In this document: one piece after another, positions 22,301 through 34,863 of the stretch | How the letters are laid out: the number at the start of each line of letters is the position of its first letter | Position numbering within the stretch: the first letter of the stretch is position 1 | NCBI RefSeq assembly: GCF_010389155.1 | Contig: NC_057761.1 | Location: 46,362,213-46,426,212, forward strand | Source of the DNA: Erigeron canadensis | Lineage: Eukaryota; Streptophyta; Magnoliopsida; Asterales; Asteraceae | Direction: 5' to 3' | Length of the DNA stretch: 64,000 bases | Translations under genes and position numbers: made by a program | Notes under the pieces: generated by a model | The model's input: only the letters and a program-made list of their open reading frames with translations | Database searches by the model: none | Told to the model about the DNA's origin: nothing

Positions 22301-25300
22301 TTTTATAAGTGGACAAGAATACAGCTTGGGTCAACGCAACTCAATCTGACCAGTTTCATTCGCACTAAAAATACCCGCTTTAAGTTGTTATCCAACCCAC
22401 CCATATTGCTTGTTGTAGGGTGGAGGAAACCAAGTAGTATGTTCCATACATAATTATGATCAATATATGTATGCATGCAGGTGTTCGCCAGTGGTGTTGA
22501 CAAAGACACAGTTGTGTTGATGGCTGCTAGAGCTTCAAGGCTAGAAAATCAAGATGCCATCGATACCGCTATAGTGTCAATGCTGGCTGATCCTAAAGAG
22601 GTATTATATAAGCTTTATTAACTATGGCCGATCCTTTATTTTACTGTTTCTCAGTCAACATTTGAAGCTTGACAAATTTATTATGTTGATTTTTGTAAGG
22701 CGCGATATGGAATTACAGAAGTGCACTTCCTTCCTTTTAATCCAACTGATAAGAGGACAGCTTTGACATACATTGATGGTGCCGGGAAAATGCACAGAGT
22801 GAGCAAAGGTGCACCAGAGCAGGTAACCATGCATTGGATTGCGTTTTATCTCACAGGGGTCATAATAAAACATTTATAGCAAGGGAACATGTTAAATAGG
22901 TCAAGTTTTGCCTGAACTCAATCTATTTTTTGCTTACAATCTCCTTGGTGTTTCATTCAAATATTTAAAAGACAAAGTAGTCCACACTACACTGTTCAAG
23001 TAGTTTACCCTACGTAATATGACTCTTTGTTCATTTACCATGGACTATTAGATTTTGAATCTAGCTAAGAACAAAAGCGAGATTGAAAAAAGGGTACACA
23101 CGATTATTGACAAATTTGCTGAACGTGGACTTCGATCTCTTGGAGTAGCTCGGCAGGTAAAATATTTGTGAAACTTTAGAAACATAAGCTTTCTACTTTT
23201 ATATATTCTTCTACTTAATGTTGATTCTTAGGTCAAATGGTTGCCTTTTACACACAGGAAGTACCTGCTAATAGTAAAGATAGTCCTGGTGGTCCTTGGG
23301 AATTTGTAGGCCTTCTTCCTCTTTTTGATCCACCTCGTCATGACAGTGCTGAAACAATTAGAAGAGCTTTAGACCTAGGAGTGAGTGTTAAGATGATCAC
23401 AGGTATGTGTTACAATCTATTGATGTAGAGATGACAAAATGGATGAGTCAAAATGAGTAATCTTTGGAATGTTTGGAACAAGTTTGGCTGACCCGTGGCA
23501 CATTTTTTCTGAAAATTTTAAATTCATATAAAATTCTAACATGCACCAATGCGGTAGGATCAAACACTTTTTTTTTTCGAAATATAGAAAACAGACGTTT
23601 GGTGGACTTTAAAACCAATTGATTCCAAGCTAAGTTGGTCAAGTACCAGTTTGAATCTTTAGATATTTACATAACCCGAATAGACTGGTAATTGAGATAT
23701 GCAAATTTTTCAGGTGACCAACTGGCAATTGCTAAGGAGACAGGTAGACGTCTAGGAATGGGTGTCAATATGTACCCTTCATCATCTTTACTTGGTGAGC
23801 ATAAGGATCAGCTAAGTGCATCTCTTCCCGTTGATGAACTCATTGAGAAAGCAGACGGTTTCGCTGGTGTTTTTCCAGGTAATGATAAACACCCAAAACT
23901 CAAAGTAATAGATTGCTTCGATGATCTCATAATCAGCTTAAAACTTTTTGGTAGCTTAAAACCGGATATTATTGTCAGCCTACAACTTAAGGCTTATATA
24001 GTGTTCGTCTTGTGATCTATTAATGCGGTGATGAGCTACTTGAGTAATCATGTTTTGCTTGCATTGGAGTATGAAATGTATCGATATTTTACTGTAACTT
24101 TTAATTCCTCCACAGAGCACAAGTATGAGATTGTGAAGATTCTTCAAAGTAAAAAGCACATTTGTGGAATGACTGGTGATGGTGTTAATGATGCACCGGC
24201 TTTAAAAGTGGCAGACATCGGAATTGCAGTTGACGATGCGACAGATGCAGCACGAAGTGCTTCTGACATAGTTCTAACGGAGCCTGGTCTAAGTGTCATC
24301 ATTAGTGCAGTGTTAACAAGCAGAGCCATTTTCCAACGAATGAAAAACTACACTGTAAGTTCCTCCACTATTCTTTAGCATTAGCTACAGGTGACATAAT
24401 GGATGAGTTGGGTAGGTGGGTTTTTTTGGATACGAGTTGGGTGGACACTGATAAATGAAACGGATTGCCACACCATGTCTATCATTTGCTCAGATTTTCA
24501 CTCTCATGACATAACTTTCCCTTCTTTCCTCCAGATATATGCTGTTTCAATCACCATACGTATAGTGGTAAGTTTTGAACAACAGTTCTTAACTCAACTT
24601 GAATGTTAAATTCAACATATTAATCTGTAACCTTTTTTGCAGATGGGGTTTTTGATGCTGACTGCATTTTACAAATTTAACTTCCCTCCTCTTCTAATTC
24701 TTGTCATAGCTATTCTGAATGATGGTATGATCCGTTAAATAGAACTATTTTAATAAGTTTGTTCTTAAGCTTCCAATAAAACTTCATTTTAACCCAATAA
24801 ATGTACAGGTACAATCATGACTATTTCCAAAGATAGAGTTAAACCATCTCCCAGCCCAGATAGTTGGAAGCTCAGTGAAATATTTGCAACTGGAGTTGTT
24901 ATAGGCACTTACCTTGCTATAATGACTGTTATATTCTTCTATTTGGCTAGTCGAACCAGCTTTTTTGCGGTACCCTATTTTTATTTTTTTTTATGTTCGA
25001 CTAATATAAATTAAGGCTATTATATGTATCACTAATGGATCAAACGGGTCAAAAAGATCAAATAGGTAGCTTGTTGAAAAAGTATTTTTAATGCATCAAA
25101 TCTTTCCTTTGTCTTTAGAAGATAAGTGTTTACGTCAAACTGACTAGTCCAAAAAATATACTTGTCTTGACCCGTTACCCGAATAGCCTAATTCGCAACC
25201 TCCAACCTTAACTTTATTTCTAACTTTGTTTTATTTCATTTCCTTCTCAGAATACTTTTAATGTGGCTGATTTCAATATTGATGTAACCTTACTTGACAC

Positions 25301-26267
25301 AAAGGTTTTGAATGCAAAACTCGCATCAGCTGTATATCTTCAGGTCAGCACAATCAGCCAGGCATTAATATTTGTCACGCGCTCAAGGGGTTGGTCATTC
25401 ACGGAAAGGCCAGGTCTTTTGTTGCTTTGTGCATTCATTCTAGCTCAACTGGTAAGAAGCTTATCTTCCAATGAACTTGATGTTGTTTCCATTGGATCAT
25501 GATATGGTTTTTTATGTTTAACTATAGACTCATGATATAATGATATCTTTTCAGTTTGCCAGTGTAATGTCAGCAACATTGACATGGAAGTTTGCCAAGA
25601 TTGCTGCAATTGGTTGGGGTTGGACTGGTGTTATATGGTTGTATAACATCTTATGCTACATGTTGCTTGATCCTATTAAATTTGTGGTTAGATATGCACT
25701 AAGCGGGAGAGCATGGGGACATGTTATCAATCGTAAGGTGAGCAAATTTATTTGTCCATCGTGTCAAATAGAACCTACAAATTTTTATCTGTCATTGCTG
25801 AACCAACTAAGATCTAATAAATTTGAATGCACATGATGTATTTATCCTACCTGTGCATTGCCAGACGGCCTTCACCACGCAAAAAGACTTCGGTAAAGAA
25901 GCACGTGAGGCAGCATGGGCAACCGAACAACGAACACTTCATGGTCTTAATACATCTGAAGGGAAGATTTTCGCTGAAAACTACACATTCAGGGACATAA
26001 ACATAATGGCAGAAGAAGCTAAACGTCGTGCTGAAATCGCAAGGTGAATATTTTCTTTTCCATGGACATTATTTATATAAGAAGTGGCATAATGGGTGGG
26101 ACACTGGTTGGGTAATGGATTTAAGCAAGTATGTTTGTACGGGTCTCTAACATTTTCCATCGATGCCGAACAGATTAAGGGAACTTCACACTCTAAAGGG
26201 CAAAGTAGAGTCTTTTGCGAAGCTTAAAGGATTAGATATTGATGTCAACCCACATTACACTGTATGA
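19337..26267 (+). CDS. plasma membrane H+-ATPase (P3A ATPase), subfamily II-like, 21 exons
   Basis: This enzyme pumps protons out of the cell using ATP. Exons: 19337-19402, 19836-19955, 20046-20144, 20263-20406, 20861-20995, 21227-21406, 21508-21717, 21803-21922, 22481-22600, 22700-22822, 23052-23156, 23258-23402, 23714-23878, 24116-24354, 24535-24567, 24643-24724, 24809-24969, 25251-25451, 25555-25737, 25865-26043, 26174-26267. They total 2904 nt (967 residues, family about 950) with no stop. Visible motifs are TGES (192-195), the phosphorylated Asp340 in DKTGTLT, KGAPEQ in the nucleotide domain, GDGVNDAP (598-605), Arg666 and the proton-carrying Asp695 in ILND. The R-domain ends HYTV, whose penultimate Thr966 is the 14-3-3/fusicoccin site. 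N-terminal sequence and [21 protein letters not shown] resemble PMA4/AHA4/AHA11. Unusual residues are Val609 and Asp617 in the usually invariant KKADIGIAVADAT segment. Intron 6 uses a GC donor. Confidence 0.93.
21407..21507 (+). other. GC-AG intron 6 of the H+-ATPase gene
   Basis: The exon ends ...CACTTTCAGCAG and the intron begins GCAAGT instead of GTAAGT. Protein homology ([13 protein letters not shown]) fixes the boundary, since no GT donor nearby keeps the frame. CAG|GCAAGT is the consensus form of the minor GC-AG class, so the intron should still be spliced by the major spliceosome. Confidence 0.8.
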
Positions 26268-26775
26268 TCCATGTTTTGAACTCAAATCTTACTTCACGCC
26301 AACTACTGTAATTCTACTGCCTGGATTTGATCGTGCAAAGCTCACTCAAATGCACAAAAACCGCTAATAAAAGCAGCTTCGCTTTCTTTGCTTCATAACT
26401 CTATCACCAGACTATTTGTACTATTGTTTTGCTGCTGAAGAATGTTATTTTTTTATTTTGGTATAAAAGTTATGTACCATTTAAGAATGCAAGTTCACTA
26501 AGACATGGTTTCGCAATTTTCTTACATTTATACTAGTACATTGAAATTTAACTAATCGTTAATTACAGTATTATATTCGTGTGCATTTAGATATAATGGT
26601 TACAAATGACTCAAGATTAGATTAGAAAGTTCAATTCAGATTATGGTGCAAGCTGTAAAAATTCGGCCGGGCCTGAGATTGGATTTGGACTCAGCTGCAA
26701 TACGGGCTTATTTGGCTAACTCAAACTAAAACTTGATCAAAGGGTCAACCTTGGGTGAACCTGGTCTAATTCGGC
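26268..26775. other. 3' flank of the H+-ATPase gene
   Basis: This is probable 3' UTR followed by AT-rich sequence. No independent gene is visible. Confidence 0.5.
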
Positions 26776-26991
26776 TAGGGATGACAAATAAACACGTACC
26801 CGATGGGGAAAACCGAAACATGATATTTTTGGGCCGGGTATGCGGGTCTAGGTCCGGGTATGGGGATGGTTTTCATTATTTTAGTGGGTTCGGGTCCGGG
26901 TACGGTTTTAAATGAAAACCCGTATACCCGAAACCCGCCCCGAACCTGTATACCCGACATGTATATTATTGTATATATTACGTATAATAAT

Positions 26992-27040
<49 letters not shown>

Positions 27041-27407
27041 TGTTTATATAATAACTAGTTTATATCGAAATTACATGCAACTATTCAGTTAGCATTTTAT
27101 TTTGTGCTTTATAATATTATCTCAAAATCTAGTAATGTGGAACTGTTGGAACAAAAAATTAGTCAAAAGTAAAGTTCACTTGTTAATAAATAAACGTCAA
27201 TACTAATCAATAGTGTTTGCAATTTATTTTAGCCACAAATAATTTTAGTACTACAAATGTTATGACTAAAATTTCAAAAGATAATATTAATAACGGATAC
27301 CCGGACCCGTCGGGTCCGGGTATGAGACGATTTTTTTTAACCGAGTTCGGGTTCGGAATTACCTAAACCCAGGTCATACCCGACCCGATGCCATTCCTAA
27401 ATTTGGT
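26768..27407. mobile_element. hAT-like foldback element with GGGTCCGGGTA arms
   Basis: The ends TAGGGATGACA (26776) and TGCCATTCCTA (to 27399) are inverted. The 8-bp flanks AATTCGGC and AATTTGGT differ at two positions, an old hAT-type target duplication. The interior has repeated CCGGGTATG/CATACCCG motifs and an (AAT)n microsatellite. No transposase is present. Confidence 0.6.
26983..27041. repeat. AAT microsatellite
   Basis: A nearly uninterrupted (AAT)n tract of about 58 bp lies inside the hAT-like element. It explains the poly-Asn ORF seen in one frame. Confidence 0.9.
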
Positions 27408-27589
27408 CAACATTGCTCATATGATAAAAAAAAATGATATAGAAGAAAAAATAAAAGAGCAAGTTTAAAATAAGAAACTTAATAAATAAATGAAAATATG
27501 ATATAAAAGAAAAAGTAAAAACCTGGTTTCAATAGCAAATATGTTATTCAAAATGCATGTTAATAACAAATTTGTCACTTTTTTTTACA

Positions 27590-27870
27590 AGAGCAAGTTT
27601 GCCACTCAAAATACATATAAAGGGCAGATTTGCCGCTCATATGATTCTAAAGATTTATTTGTCACTAAAAGTGACACTTAGGTGCGAGGATTTTTTATCA
27701 AGTGTGGAACCGAGATCCCTTAAACTCGAACGACGACGGACCTAGTTGTCATCCTTTAATAATATTATGTTATATCAATTTAAGAAAAACGGCAAAATTT
27801 TACCTACTATCAATTTAAATGGTGAATTTGTCATTTATATGTATTTTGATGTCAAATTTACTTTTAACAT
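27590..27870. repeat. short inverted repeat, MITE-like
   Basis: CAAAATACATATAAAGGGCAGATTTGCC near 27608 is matched in reverse by GTGAATTTGTCATTTATATGTATTTTG near 27822, about 170 bp away. This looks like a small decayed foldback. Target duplication was not resolved. Confidence 0.4.
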
Positions 27871-27999
27871 AAATCTTTTTTTTGCAAAAAATCATCGTCA
27901 TCGCACTTAAGTAGACCGTTAATTAGAAACCGCGTAATATGAGTTATGAACGCGTAATCTGGCGTATCACATATCCAAACCGACGTTACTGTATTATAT

Positions 28000-28288
28000 G
28001 ATCTGATATCCGCTCCCTCCCTCCCGCCCGCCCGCCATTCATTCATTCATTCTCCGTCTGTCAATACTTACATCTGTATATCTATATCTACAGAGGGAGA
28101 TATTAATTAGGGTTTACACTTTATTATATCAACCAAGAAAGTGGAAATCGGCGGCTAGGAGGAATTCACATTCACATTCACATTAATGTGATTGCATTGC
28201 ATTCGTCTCGGTTACTTGCAATTGGTTGGCTGTGTCTAATTCCTTTTCTCCTACTTGCCTTAGTTACTGTACTTTGGATTCATCGGGT
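28000..28288 (+). other. exon-like leader ending in a splice-donor-like site
   Basis: A CT-rich start (CCCTCCCTCCCGCCCG and ATTC repeats), CTACAGAGGGAG, AGGGTTTACAC and a GC-richer segment end at ATTCATCGG|GTAAATATTCTG. After this the plus strand turns T-rich for many kilobases, as in a long plant leader intron. A diverged copy of the last part, including the donor, recurs at about 30596-30702. No coding frame is evident, so the transcript could be a 5' UTR or a non-coding RNA. Confidence 0.35.
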
Positions 28289-31200
28289 AAATATTCTGAT
28301 CTAAATTGTTTTATTGTTTTACTTTGCCCGTGTTTAAGTGATTCTTGATAATCAATTAGTGGTTAAATGAAATCCTCGTAAAGTTAGGGCTGGATCATTG
28401 TGCAACAAGTTATTGTTGCTAATTTGTGGTTCTGTGAATTTATTAATTACATTTCAAGTTTTGGCATAACCTGTAGGATGTGTGCAACTTCATGTCATTC
28501 CTGGTACTTCATATAATACTGGTTTCTATTCTGATTAAATGGCTATCTTATTTTTAAAGGCTTTGGACAGTTAATGTTTTCACTTGATCTTTACTGATAG
28601 GTATTCCTGGTCCCACTTTAGATTTTGATTACCAGTCCCTCATTTTTCAGTATTCATGGTTCTACTTTAATTTTTTATTACCAATCTCTCTTTTGAAAAA
28701 AAAATAGTATTTTGAGGTTGATCGTTTGTATCTAGGTTGTTGTAGCAAGGATTGCGTTCTTGATATGGGGATTTTCTGTTTATTTGTGTTGATTTTGATT
28801 TGTTATATATTTTAGTAATATACAATATTTTTAGTATAATTCATGGTATGTACAAATTATTTTCTTATGATTACCCATATTTTATTTGATGACATTTTAC
28901 TTGATGGGTTTTTCAATTGCTTTGGCATTCCTTATCTATAAGAACACCTAAACACTTGTTTTTAATGCTCTTGTACTTTGAGGCTTATACTTGTGCGTTT
29001 AATCAAGTGTATTAGGCCGTTTTAACGGGGATTGCTTTAGCTTCTGAAGTCTGTTAATTTTTGTTGTTTTGACGTTTTCAATGATAGGGTTACACGTCCT
29101 TACAGTTTTCCATTTTCAGTTGCTTTTGTATGTTCCAGCTACTATAACACCTAATCACACGTTTCAAATGCTCTTGTACTTTGAGGCTTGTACTTTGGGT
29201 GTTTGTTTGTGTGTATTTAGGTGGTTGTTTTAGCGGGGATTGCTTTAGCTTCTGAAATCCCTTAAGTTTTGTTGTTTTTAACGTTTTCAATGATGGGGTT
29301 ACATGTCCCTATAGTTTTCCTTTTTCAGTTGCTTTTGTATGTTCCAGCTACTATAACACCTAATCACACATTTCAAATGCTCTTGTACTTTGAGGCTTGT
29401 ACTTTGAGTGTTTGATTGTGTGTATCTAGGTTGTTGTTTTAGCAGGGATTACTTTAGCTCTGAAGTCCCGTAAATTTTGTTGTTTTGACGTTTCTAAAGA
29501 TGGGGTTACATGTCCTTATAGTTTTCCATTTTCAGTTGCTTTTGTATGTTCCAGCTACTATAACACCTAATCACACGTTTCTAATGCTTTTGTACTTAGA
29601 TGGTTGTAGCAAGGATTGTTTTAGCTTTATTTCTCCTACTTATGTGTTTTTGACATTTTTAACAATGTGGTTACATATGTTTTAAAATTTACAATTGCTT
29701 TTGTATCCCCGTATCAGAACACATGCTTTTTATGAGCCTACTCAGATTAGAACTAGTTAACTCTCTATCGGCCGGCTTTTAAGCAACCTTCGCATTTCCT
29801 GCTGAGATCCCTAGTCTTCAAGTAGGAATTGCTTTGGTTTTATGAATTCTTCGTTTAGGTTATGCTCTTTGTTTTGGTTATAGGTTAGAGATCATGGTCC
29901 TTGCTTCCATCCGGGCAAGTATCTTATTCAAATTTTGGCATAACCTGTAGAATATGATGTGTATAACTTTGTGTCATCCCTGTTCCCTGGTACTTTGTAT
30001 AATACTGGTTTCAATCAACTAATCAAATGGCTGGCTGTTGTTTAAAGGCTTTGGACAGATAATGCTTTGACCTGATCTTTGCTGCTGGGTACTCCTGGTA
30101 CTTCAGATTTTGATTATCAATCTCTCATTTGTAAAGTAGTATCGGTTATTAATGATATTTCTTTCTTTAAGTTTTCTAGTTATCTTTTTATATGGATATG
30201 CTTTCTGCTTTCATTTTGTAGGGTTTTGTTAGTTGAAAAGGATCTATGGCCATTAGTTAGTGTCACCTTGTAATTGAATGGTTGCAGAATCGGCTGGGTT
30301 AAGGGTTTTGTAGGTTCAAGGATACGTGATGTCGTATGTTGAATGTGTATCAGTGGGAGAGCTACTGGTTATTGGTTGTTTTTTTGTGCATCTTATCTTA
30401 TGACTGTCAAAAGAAGGTGCTGGTGTATATGGTAGATCAGATGGCATTCGTATATGGTTTTCCTTTTCATAGGTAGAGTAAGGTTTAGCTTATTGTTGCT
30501 CTTCAATCAATTCGTTTTGGTGTTTATGTAATTTTTTTTTTTTGTATCAATGTTAAAGAGTTTGTAGGGTTGTGCTGATTGAGAAGGTTCTCCATGGCAA
30601 TCGATTCGTCTCAGTTACTTGAATTGGATGATTGTGTCTGATCTCCTTTCTTCTACTTGCCTTAGTTACTGTACTTCAGATTCAATCAACATTACGGGTA
30701 AATTTTCTGATCTAAAATATCTTTTATTTTTTGAGGTCAGGTAGGTTATCTTCTAAATTTAGGAAATATTGATTTGCAAGCTATTTGTTGGATCTCAATT
30801 AGGAAATCTGTTTTGACACTTTGCCCATGTCTAAGTAATTCTTGATAACCGATTAATGGTAAACAAAATTTTCGTATACTTAGGATTAGATCATTGTGTA
30901 AGAAGTTTTTGTTGCTGTTTTGTGTTAATTCTTCATTCAGGTTCCTGGTCTCTTCCCGCGTTTGGTGTCCTCCACTTCTCTTTGGGAATCCTAATCTAGT
31001 TTTGACATATACTTCGTATAATACCGGTTTTTATCCTAATCAAATGGCTGTCTTGTTATTTAGAGGCTTTCGACAGGCTATTTTTAACTTGATCTTTGCT
31101 GCTAGGTGGTTCTGGGTCCACTTTAAATTTTGATTATCAATCTCTCATTTGAAAAAATAGTACTTTGAGGTCGCTCGTGTGTATCTAGGTTTGCTGTAGC

Positions 31201-32830
31201 AATGATTGCATCTTTGATATGGGGACTTTTTGTTCATTTGCTTTATATTTGAATAACATACTATGTTTTTAGTATAATTCATGGTATGTACATATTTTCT
31301 TTGACGGCATTTTACTTGTTTTTTCGATTGCTTTTGTCTTCCCTAACTGCTAGAACACCTAGACACTTGTTTTAAATGCTCTTGTACTTTGAGGCTTGTA
31401 CTTGAGGGTTTAATCATGTGTATTTAGGTTGTTCTAGTGGGGATTACTTTAGCTTTCGAATCCCCGTACTTTATGTTGTTTTGTTGGGGTTACATATGTT
31501 ACAATTTTCAATTGCTTTTGTACTTTCCAACTATTACGACACTTGATCACTCATTGCAACTTCTCTTGTACTTTGAGGCTTGTACTTGAGAGTACGAATG
31601 TGTGTATCTAGGTTGTTAGTGTAGCAGGGATTGCTTTAGCTTTTGAATTCCCTTACTTTATGTGGGTTTGCCGGCTTAAGTAATGGGGTTACATATGTGT
31701 TAAAATTTTCAGCTGCTTTTGAACGTTCCAACTACTATAACACCTAATCACACATTTCAAATGCTCTTTCACTTTGAGGCTTGTATTTTGGGTGTTTGAA
31801 TGTGTTTTTTTAGGTTGTTGTTTTAGCGGGGATTGCTTTAGCTATTGAAGTCCCTTAATTTTTGTTGTTTTGATGTTTTCAATGACGGGGTTACGCTTTT
31901 AAAGTCCCTTAATTTTTGTTGTTTTGACGTTTTCAATGACGGGGTTACATATGCTGTTGCATTTCCCAACTACAATAACACATAATCACCTGTATCAAGC
32001 TCTTTTTTACTTTGAGGCTTGTACTTGAGGATTTGATCATGTGTATTTAAGTGATGGTTGTAGCAAGGATTGCTTTAGCTTTTGATTTCCCTAACTTTCA
32101 TGTGTTTTTGATGTTTTCAGTAGTTGGGTTACATATATTTTAGGATTTTTAATTGCTTTTGTATCTCCTAACTATAACACCTTATCACTCGTCTCAGCTT
32201 CTCTTGTACTTTGAGGCTTGTCCTTGAGGGTTGATCGATTGTATCTAGGTGGTCAGCAAGGATTGCGTTAGCTTTTACTTCTCCTACTATATGTGTTTTC
32301 GATATTTTCAATATTGCGTTTACATGTGTTTTTTACAACTTTCAATTGCTTTTGTATCCCCGTAGCAGAACGCACATACCTTTGAATTGCTTTGGTTTTG
32401 TGAATTCTTCGTTTAGGTTCCTGGTCTCGTCTCATGGTTTATGTTCTTGTTCATTTGTAAGTTTTCATTGTGTCTAGTGATTCAGTTTAAAAAATATCTG
32501 GATTTTCAGTGTTCTGTAGAAAGGTGGGTAGTGAAAAGTTTATGCTGTTTGTTTTGGTTATAGGTTGTAGTGCATGGTCTTTGCATCCATCCGGGCGGGA
32601 ATCCTATTCATGTTTTGGCATAACCTGTAGAAAGGGAATGTGTATAACCTGTTCCTTTATTACTTTGTATAATACTGGTTTCTATCAACTAATAAAATGG
32701 CTGGTTATTGTTTAGAGGCTTTGGACAGATAATACTTTGGCTTGATCTTTGCTGCTGGGTATGGCCGGTTCTTCTTTAGATTTTGATTATCAATCTCTCA
32801 TTTGTAAACTAATAAAGTGATATTTCTTTT
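28180..32830. repeat. higher-order tandem repeat tract (T-rich, non-coding)
   Basis: Two large units begin with the exon-like segment (about 28180 and about 30596). Within them a block running from ATAACCTGTAG to TCAATCTCTCATTTG occurs four times (about 28465-28650, 29938-30135, 30995-31155, 32610-32810). A second unit of about 190-240 bp with the landmarks TACTTTGAGGCTTGTACTT, TTGCTTTAGCTT and TAACACCTAATCAC recurs in series. Its first landmark is at about 28975, 29175, 29385, 31383, 31568, 31768, 32008 and 32208. No reading frame is conserved across copies. Confidence 0.8.
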
Positions 32831-32867
32831 TTAAGTCTTCTGGTTTTTTTTTTTTTTTGTTACTGTT

Positions 32868-34378
32868 TCAACATTTGAAGCTTGGCAATTTATTATGTTG
32901 ATTTTTGTAAGGCGCGACATGGATTTACAGAAGTGCACTTTCTTATAATCCCACTGATAAAAGGAGAGCTTTGACATACATTGATGGTGCTGGGAAAATG
33001 CACAGAGTGAGCAAAGGTGCACCAGATCAGGTAACCATGCATTGGATTGCATTTTATCTCCCACGGGTCATAATAAAACATATCTAAAAAGGAAATATGT
33101 TAAATGGGTCATATGTTTCCCGAATTCATGCTTACAATCTCCTTGATTGTGACATTTAAATATTTAAAAGACAAAGTAGTCCACACTACATTATTTAAGT
33201 AGTTTATCCTACGAAATATGACTCTTTGTTCATTTACCATTGACTATTAGATTTTGAATTTAGCTAAGAACAATGCAAGATTGAAAAAAGGGTACACATG
33301 ATTATTGGCAAATTTGCTGAACGTGGACTTTGATCTCTTGGAGTAGCTCGCTAGGTAAAAAATCAGCGAATAACTTCTTTTATAAACTTATGTTTTCTAC
33401 TTGTATTATGTTGATTCTCTGGTCAAGTGCATTTCTTTTACATACATGAAGTACCTGCTAATAGTAAAGGTAGTCCTCGTGGTCCTTAAGAATTTGTAGG
33501 CCTTCTTCCTCTTTTTGATCCACCTCGTCATGACAATGCTGAATCAGTTAGCAGTGCTTTAGACCTAGGAGTGAATGTTAAGATGATCACAGGTATGTTT
33601 TACAATCTACAGAAGCGGAGATGACAGAATGGATGCGTCACAATGGGTAATGTTTGGAATGTTTGAAATAAGTTTGGTTGACCCGTGGCAATGTTTTTCC
33701 TGAACACTTAAAATTTTTTATAAAACTCTAACATGCACCTTTGCAATGCGGTGGGATCAAAAACTTTGTGGTCGGTAATGAATGGTAGCTATGGCCTGTT
33801 TTGCTTAGGGTAACATTTTGTGAGTTAATATTATTAATTGTTGTGTTAGATGATATATAAGGTTGAAATGTTAGTAGTTGGATGAAATAGTTGGTGATGA
33901 ATAGTTATAGTGTGTTTGAAAGAAGCGGTTGTCATGGATTAAGGAGTGAATATTATATTTAATTTAAGAAATTATTGGAGTCATAGTATCAAATTTTACA
34001 GCACTTTTTTCCACAATATAGAAAACAAACGTTTGGTGGACGTTAAAACCAATTGATCTCAAGATAAGTTGGTTAGGTACCCGTTTGAATCTTTAGATAT
34101 TTACAATTTTAAATAACCCGAATAGACCTGTAACAGTGACATTCAAATTTTTCAGGTGATCAACTGGCAATTGCTAAGGAGACAGGTAGTCTTCCAGAAA
34201 TGGGTGTCAATATGTGCCCTTATCTTTACTCGCCAAACATAAAGATTAGCTAAGTGCTTCTCTTCCCGTTGATGAACTCATTGAGAAAGCAGATGGTTTT
34301 GCTGTTGTTTGTCCAGGTAATTATAAACACCCCAAGCTCAAAGTTACAGCTTGATTTAATGATCTACATCACTTTAAA
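32868..34378 (+). pseudogene. segmental pseudo-copy of H+-ATPase exons 10-13 with introns
   Basis: The block is collinear with 22650-23945 of the intact gene, introns included, so it arose by DNA duplication and not by retroposition. Exon equivalents are 32912-33030, 33251-33354, 33448-33592 and 34156-34316. It is dead. The exon 10 copy has a 4-nt deletion, exon 11 a 1-nt deletion plus CGA to TGA, and exon 12 a TGG to TAA change and a lost AG acceptor. Exon 13 is 4 nt shorter. About 240 bp is inserted in the third intron copy (about 33760-34000). It lies on the same strand, about 6.6 kb past the parent's stop codon. Confidence 0.92.
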
Positions 34379-34863
34379 ATCAATGCTCATTGGTGATCAA
34401 TGAGGCTAAATTGTAGGTTTGAAAATCAATCAGTTGAAAGTCAATGCTCATTGGTGATCATTCCTGCCTAATCTTTGGACTAATGTGAAAGACCACATTT
34501 TGGTACAGTTGAGGAAAAACTAGAGTAATGTCTTTTTTTGTTATTTATTCATAGGGTTATCGTAATGACAATCGGTTGGATATATTTCTTGTGTCGTTGT
34601 AGGGTTTTGCTGGTTATGGACTGCCGGGCATATATTCCTTAATCTCCTATCAAGAGGATAGTTGCATCTGATCTCATTAATACTTCTTTTACCATGGTTG
34701 GTTACCTGATCATGATAATATCTTCTTTGTAGGTAGTAAGGTGCCTTTTGACATCATTGCATATATATTAAGCAGTTTATGACAAGCGACTCTTTACCAA
34801 GGGCTGGGGGAGTCCTTGCCTTATTTCACAGATTGTTGTAAGATTTACTTGATAGTCATTTTT

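Noticed and set aside
26860..27051. Asn-rich ORF
   Set aside because: It is a translated AAT microsatellite within a transposon.
28960..32300. Array of C/D-box snoRNA genes in the tandem units
   Set aside because: TGATGG- and CTGA-like motifs occur in each unit, but the CTGA lies upstream of the TGATG motif. The next one downstream is about 170 bases away, which is wrong for C/D snoRNAs. No terminal stems are seen.
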